Positions 5,548 through 8,075 of a stretch of DNA of 8,075 bases are shown one piece after another (the stretch's first letter is position 1; each line of letters opens with the position of its first letter). Position numbers and translations under genes: made by a program. The stretch lies in NCBI GenBank assembly GCA_018268695.1, contig JAFDWD010000257.1, positions 1-8,075 of the forward strand, read 5' to 3'. Origin of the DNA: Actinomycetota bacterium (GTDB taxonomy: Bacteria > Actinomycetota > Thermoleophilia > Solirubrobacterales > 70-9). The notes under the pieces are model-generated. The model worked only from the letters and a program-made list of their open reading frames with translations, was not told where the DNA came from and ran no database searches.

Positions 5548-5865
5548 ATGAGCGCGACGCTCACCGTCTGCTCGTTGCGGGATCTCGGGCCCGGGGCGAT
5601 GCGCCTGGTCGAGTGGGGAGACCTGGAGATCCTCGTCGCCAACTGCGATGGCAGCCTCCACGCGATGGAGGATCGCTGCTCCCACGATGACGGGCCACTT
5701 CACGAGGGTAAGCTCGATCCCATGGCCTGCACCGTCGAATGCCCACGCCACGGTTCGATCTTCGACCTATGCAGCGGCTGGCCGTTGTGCCTTCCGGCCT
5801 TCAAGCCGGTCACCACCTTCCCCGTCACCGTTGAAGGCGGCGAGGTCAAGATCGCGGTCGACTGA
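5548..5865 (+). CDS. Rieske [2Fe-2S] ferredoxin
   Basis: A 105-aa protein made of a single Rieske domain. The cluster motifs are C44-x-H46 in DRCSHDDGPLHEG and C65-x2-H68 in CPRHGSIFDLCSG, so all four ligands are present; the usual LP and VxxxxGxxxI strands follow (LPAFKPVTTFPVTVEGGEV). The length and lack of a TM segment make it a soluble carrier, as in the ferredoxins of ring-hydroxylating dioxygenases, the Rieske protein common in actinobacterial suf operons, and NirD/NasE-type subunits of assimilatory nitrite reductase. No oxygenase, suf or nirB gene is in view, so the partner is open. An AAGGGG lies a few nt before the ATG. It ends 69 bp from the converging nar operon. The domain call is firm; the pathway is unknown. 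Confidence 0.9.
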   Translation: MSATLTVCSLRDLGPGAMRLVEWGDLEILVANCDGSLHAMEDRCSHDDGPLHEGKLDPMACTVECPRHGSIFDLCSGWPLCLPAFKPVTTFPVTVEGGEVKIAVD

Positions 5866-5870
5866 GGTCT

Positions 5871-5888
5871 ACCTTCGCCCGGCGAGGT
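5871..5888. terminator. Possible bidirectional hairpin between convergent genes
   Basis: ACCTTCGC and GCGAGGT can form a seven-pair stem with a single bulged T and a CCG loop. It starts 6 nt after the Rieske stop and about 50 nt beyond the stop of the minus-strand channel gene, in the only spacer between two converging units. There is no T-tract, so support is modest. Confidence 0.3.
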
Positions 5889-5934
5889 GGGCACTGCAGG
5901 GAGTTGGTGCGCCGCAGCGACGTCGAGGGGCTCA

Positions 5935-6912
5935 TCAACTGAACAAGTGCCTCAGGTCGCGAGAGGCGGCCGCGACGAGGCCGGCCGCGACGACGGCCCA
6001 GACGGCGATCGCCACCCAGATCCAGACCTCGGCGAAGTACGTGATCGCCGGCGCCGGCACGACCGAGCCGACGACGAAGCTGCAGGCCGCGTACATGCCG
6101 ACCGGGAAGACCGTCGACCAGCGGCGTACCCCATACCCCAGGCGCGGCCGGCACACCTCGGCGGCGAGGAGGACCGGCAACCAGGCGATCGCCGCGATCC
6201 AGAGCGCGAGTGCGATGCCTCTGAGCGCGCCGAGGGCACCGCCACCGGGCTCGATGCGCTCGTAGGCAAGTGCGATCCGCCCCGCGACGACGGTCGAGAT
6301 CGCGAGCGCGCCGCCGGTGACCCAATGATCGCCCGCTCCGACGGCGAGCTGGCGAAACTCGAAATGTCGCAGCACCCAGGGGTAGAAGGCGAGGCCGAGG
6401 AGAAACGGCGGCAAGGAGGCGACAAGGAGCCACTCGGCGCGATAGGCGTCGGCCAGGGCGGCGGCGAGCAGGGCGATCGACTCGGTGCCGACGGTGATGA
6501 TGAACGAGGCACCTACCGTCGGCGTCCTCCAATCGCGCAGGACCGGCCCGACGAGGCCAAGCCAGACCAGCAGGGCGACGACGAGCAGGAAGCTGCCTGC
6601 CCAGTTCCAGCCGAGCAGCGTCAACCGCGTGCCCAGCACCCCGGTGCCGGCGACGGCAGTGAAGGCGGCGGGGGTACCCAGGTCATCGCGGAAACGTGCA
6701 CGGTCGCGCAGAGCACGGGCCGGAAGCAGGATCGCGAGGACCACCCAGGCGATCCCGTCCAAGACCAACAGCACCTCCGACAGCTGCTCGCGACCGTCCA
6801 GCGCCAGACCCACCGAGACGATCCCGGTGCCCATCACGACCGCGCCGGAGGCAGGCGGCACCGCGGCCAGCAGCAGGTCGGCGCCACCGGACGCGAGGCG
6901 CCTGGTGAACAT
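5935..6912 (-). CDS. TDT/SLAC1/TehA-family anion channel or transporter
   Basis: A 325-aa membrane protein with about ten TM helices. It is recognised by PASGAVVMGTGIVSVGL (20-36) in the first helix, typical of the tellurite-resistance/dicarboxylate transporter family, and by the STVFPVGMYA segment (267-276). The Phe before Pro there fits the region of the pore-gating Phe of TehA and SLAC1. Family members move anions: chloride and nitrate through plant SLAC1, sulfite through yeast Ssu1, malate through Mae1. The ATG (6912-6910) overlaps the narI TGA in a TGATG junction, so translation is coupled to narI. That position in a nar operon points to nitrate uptake or nitrite export in place of, or in addition to, NarK. 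The family is secure; the substrate is inferred. Confidence 0.85.
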   Translation of the reverse strand: MFTRRLASGGADLLLAAVPPASGAVVMGTGIVSVGLALDGREQLSEVLLVLDGIAWVVLAILLPARALRDRARFRDDLGTPAAFTAVAGTGVLGTRLTLLGWNWAGSFLLVVALLVWLGLVGPVLRDWRTPTVGASFIITVGTESIALLAAALADAYRAEWLLVASLPPFLLGLAFYPWVLRHFEFRQLAVGAGDHWVTGGALAISTVVAGRIALAYERIEPGGGALGALRGIALALWIAAIAWLPVLLAAEVCRPRLGYGVRRWSTVFPVGMYAACSFVVGSVVPAPAITYFAEVWIWVAIAVWAVVAAGLVAAASRDLRHLFS

Positions 6913-7604
6913 CAGCGCGATGCGTAACGTCGCCGGTAGAGGATGTACGGCCGGCCCAGGTACTGCAGGGGGATGCTCCAGGCGTGGACGAGGCGGCTGA
7001 ACGGGAAGGCCGCCCAGAACCCCCAGGCGATGATCGCGTGCAGCTGGTAGATGAGCGGCGCGCCCTTGACGGCGTCCACATCGGGATTCAGGTAGAAGAG
7101 CGAACGCCACCAATCGCCGATCGTGTCGCGGTAGTTGTAGGGATCGCCGGTGAAGAGCGTGTGGAAGAAGGTCATCCAGCAGCCGAGCAGGATCAGCACC
7201 GTGAGCAGCAGGTAGGTGAGCATGTCCATCCGGCTGGTCGTACGGCGGACCCGGGGGCTGGTGGTGCGGCGGTAGAGAAGGCCGAGGAAGCCGATCAGGG
7301 TCACAAGCCCGGCGATCCCGCCGGCGACTCCCGCGAACCAGCGGTAGAAGCCCTCGGAGATCCCGATCGAGGCGGTCAGCGAGGGCGGGATGCAGAGCCC
7401 GATCACGTGCCCCCCGATCGCCGCCAGAGCGCCGTAGTGGAAGGCGGGACTCGCCCAGCCGAGAACGCGACGGTCGAGCAACTGGGTGGAGCGACTGGTC
7501 CAGGCGAACTGGTCGGTGCGGTAGCGCCACCAGTGGCCGACCACGAACGTCGTCATCGCGACGAAGGGCAGGATCACCCAGAGCAGGATCTCGCCGGCGC
7601 TCAC
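6912..7604 (-). CDS. narI: Respiratory nitrate reductase gamma subunit NarI (cytochrome b)
   Basis: A 230-aa integral membrane di-haem cytochrome b that oxidises quinol and passes electrons through NarH to the Mo site of NarG. It has about five TM helices: near residues 5-24, 52-73, 90-110, 127-149 and 184-206. Four His at H56, H66, H189 and H207 match almost exactly the spacing of the haem ligands of E. coli NarI (56, 66, 187, 205). Other landmarks are SPAFHYGAL, GHVIG and the C-terminal FPFSRLVHAWSIPLQYLGRPY. The start is GTG at 7604, overlapping the narJ TGA as GTGA, with GAGAAG just before it. The next gene overlaps its stop by one nt. The order narJ-narI is the canonical one. Confidence 0.95.
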   Translation of the reverse strand: MSAGEILLWVILPFVAMTTFVVGHWWRYRTDQFAWTSRSTQLLDRRVLGWASPAFHYGALAAIGGHVIGLCIPPSLTASIGISEGFYRWFAGVAGGIAGLVTLIGFLGLLYRRTTSPRVRRTTSRMDMLTYLLLTVLILLGCWMTFFHTLFTGDPYNYRDTIGDWWRSLFYLNPDVDAVKGAPLIYQLHAIIAWGFWAAFPFSRLVHAWSIPLQYLGRPYILYRRRYASR

Positions 7605-8075
7605 CTTCTCGCCTGCGCTTCCGGCATCACCTCAGGCGGGGCGAAGGGCTCGAGCCCGACCAGCTCCTGCGGCGGCCCGGCCGCGGCGAGCCTGCCGACC
7701 CGTACCCGCTCGGCCGCGGAAGGGGCGCCGACCGTCTCGCAGACGGCGTCCAGCACGTCCGCGTAGGGGCTGCCGAGGTCGCGCAGGCTGAGCCGCAACA
7801 GCTCCAGCGCGGCGCGATTCTCGCGCAGGACGATCTCGCCGCGGCCGGCCGGCGCGGTGGCGGCAAACTCGAGCATCACCGGCAAGTAATCGGGCAGCTC
7901 GGTGCCCTCCAGCGGCAGCCCGGCAGCGCGGTAGAGGCGCTTCAACCGCACCAGGGCACTGCCCCGCTCGCGCTTGTCGCCGTCGGAGTAGAAGGTGAGG
8001 TACAGGCCCGAGCGCTTGTTCAGGTCGATCGTCTCGACGTAGTGCTGGGCGACGGCGAGCGGATCGGTCCCGGCC
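7601..8075 (-). CDS. narJ: Nitrate reductase assembly chaperone NarJ (delta), 5' end missing
   Basis: The last 158 codons are present; the start lies beyond position 8075. NarJ is a cytoplasmic chaperone that binds apo-NarG and directs Mo cofactor and Fe-S insertion and membrane attachment to NarI. The stretch HYVETIDLNKRSGLYLTFYSDGDKRERG, split here as HYVETIDLNKR then SGLYLTFYSDGDKRERG, is the core NarJ/NarW signature and is followed by ALVRLKRLYRAAGL and ELPDYLPVMLEF. The frame stays open to the window edge, so a GTG at 7951 is internal and not the start. The TGA overlaps the narI GTG by 4 nt. narH and narG are expected upstream. Confidence 0.94.
   Translation of the reverse strand, partial: AGTDPLAVAQHYVETIDLNKRSGLYLTFYSDGDKRERGSALVRLKRLYRAAGLPLEGTELPDYLPVMLEFAATAPAGRGEIVLRENRAALELLRLSLRDLGSPYADVLDAVCETVGAPSAAERVRVGRLAAAGPPQELVGLEPFAPPEVMPEAQARR

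Noticed and set aside
5267..5551. 94-codon plus-strand frame with TTG start whose stop overlaps the Rieske ATG as ATGA
   Set aside because: The overlap looks operon-like, but the translation is low-complexity, without a family match, without a convincing ribosome binding site, and with weak coding bias. A decayed gene cannot be excluded.
5887..6927. Long plus-strand open frame opposite the channel gene (346 codons)
   Set aside because: It is an antisense shadow: the product is rich in G, R, D and P with no fold signature, while the minus strand encodes a clear TDT membrane protein.
7601..7951. narJ taken as a 116-aa gene starting at GTG 7951
   Set aside because: The frame stays open to the window edge and encodes the NarJ core motif upstream of 7951, so the gene is longer and truncated by the window.
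1..8075. CRISPR arrays, insertion sequences, rRNA or tRNA genes
   Set aside because: No regularly spaced repeats, transposase motifs or structural RNA patterns were seen on either strand.

Overview
The window is GC-rich and almost fully coding, with frequent GTG starts, start/stop overlaps and gene families typical of Actinomycetota. These include a COG2345-type Fe-S regulator, a mycobacterial-style 7Fe ferredoxin, a DUF6457-like protein beside moaA, and a Rieske protein like those found in actinobacterial suf operons. A deep-branching actinobacterium such as Thermoleophilia is plausible, but that placement is a guess. The theme is nitrate respiration and its accessory functions: respiratory nitrate reductase subunits, molybdenum cofactor synthesis, small Fe-S electron carriers and a probable nitrosative or redox stress module.

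Layout, left to right. (1) Positions 1-135, minus strand: N-terminus of a chlorite-dismutase/HemQ-family protein. (2) Positions 226-2630, plus strand, divergent from it: a tightly packed run of a winged-helix regulator with four Cys in its C-terminal domain, a 12-TM membrane protein with several membrane His, and a hemerythrin-like di-iron protein. (3) Positions 2707-3441, plus: a 7Fe ferredoxin abutting a four-TM membrane protein. (4) Positions 3531-4740, plus: moaA and a DUF6457-like small protein, followed by a GC-rich hairpin. (5) Positions 4860-5547: an unrecognised 96-aa gene on the minus strand and a 326-bp gap, separated by a perfect AT-rich inverted repeat. (6) Positions 5548-5865, plus: a Rieske ferredoxin. 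(7) Positions 8075-5935, minus, converging on the Rieske gene: narJ (cut by the window edge), narI, and a TDT/SLAC1/TehA-type anion channel, with each start overlapping the previous stop. narG and narH should lie beyond position 8075.

How the parts may fit together: NarJ matures NarG and NarI anchors it and passes it quinol electrons; MoaA supplies the first intermediate of the Mo cofactor; the channel next to narI may move nitrate or nitrite; and the regulator, membrane protein and hemerythrin look like a sensor plus effectors for NO, O2 or redox stress. The most striking unexplained signal is a 25-bp pseudo-palindrome, GTTTnCACA-N7-TGTGnAAA. It occurs twice: just upstream of the regulator start (190-214) and, as the core of a perfect palindrome, at 5194-5218. 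It is a good candidate operator linking the two ends of this locus.
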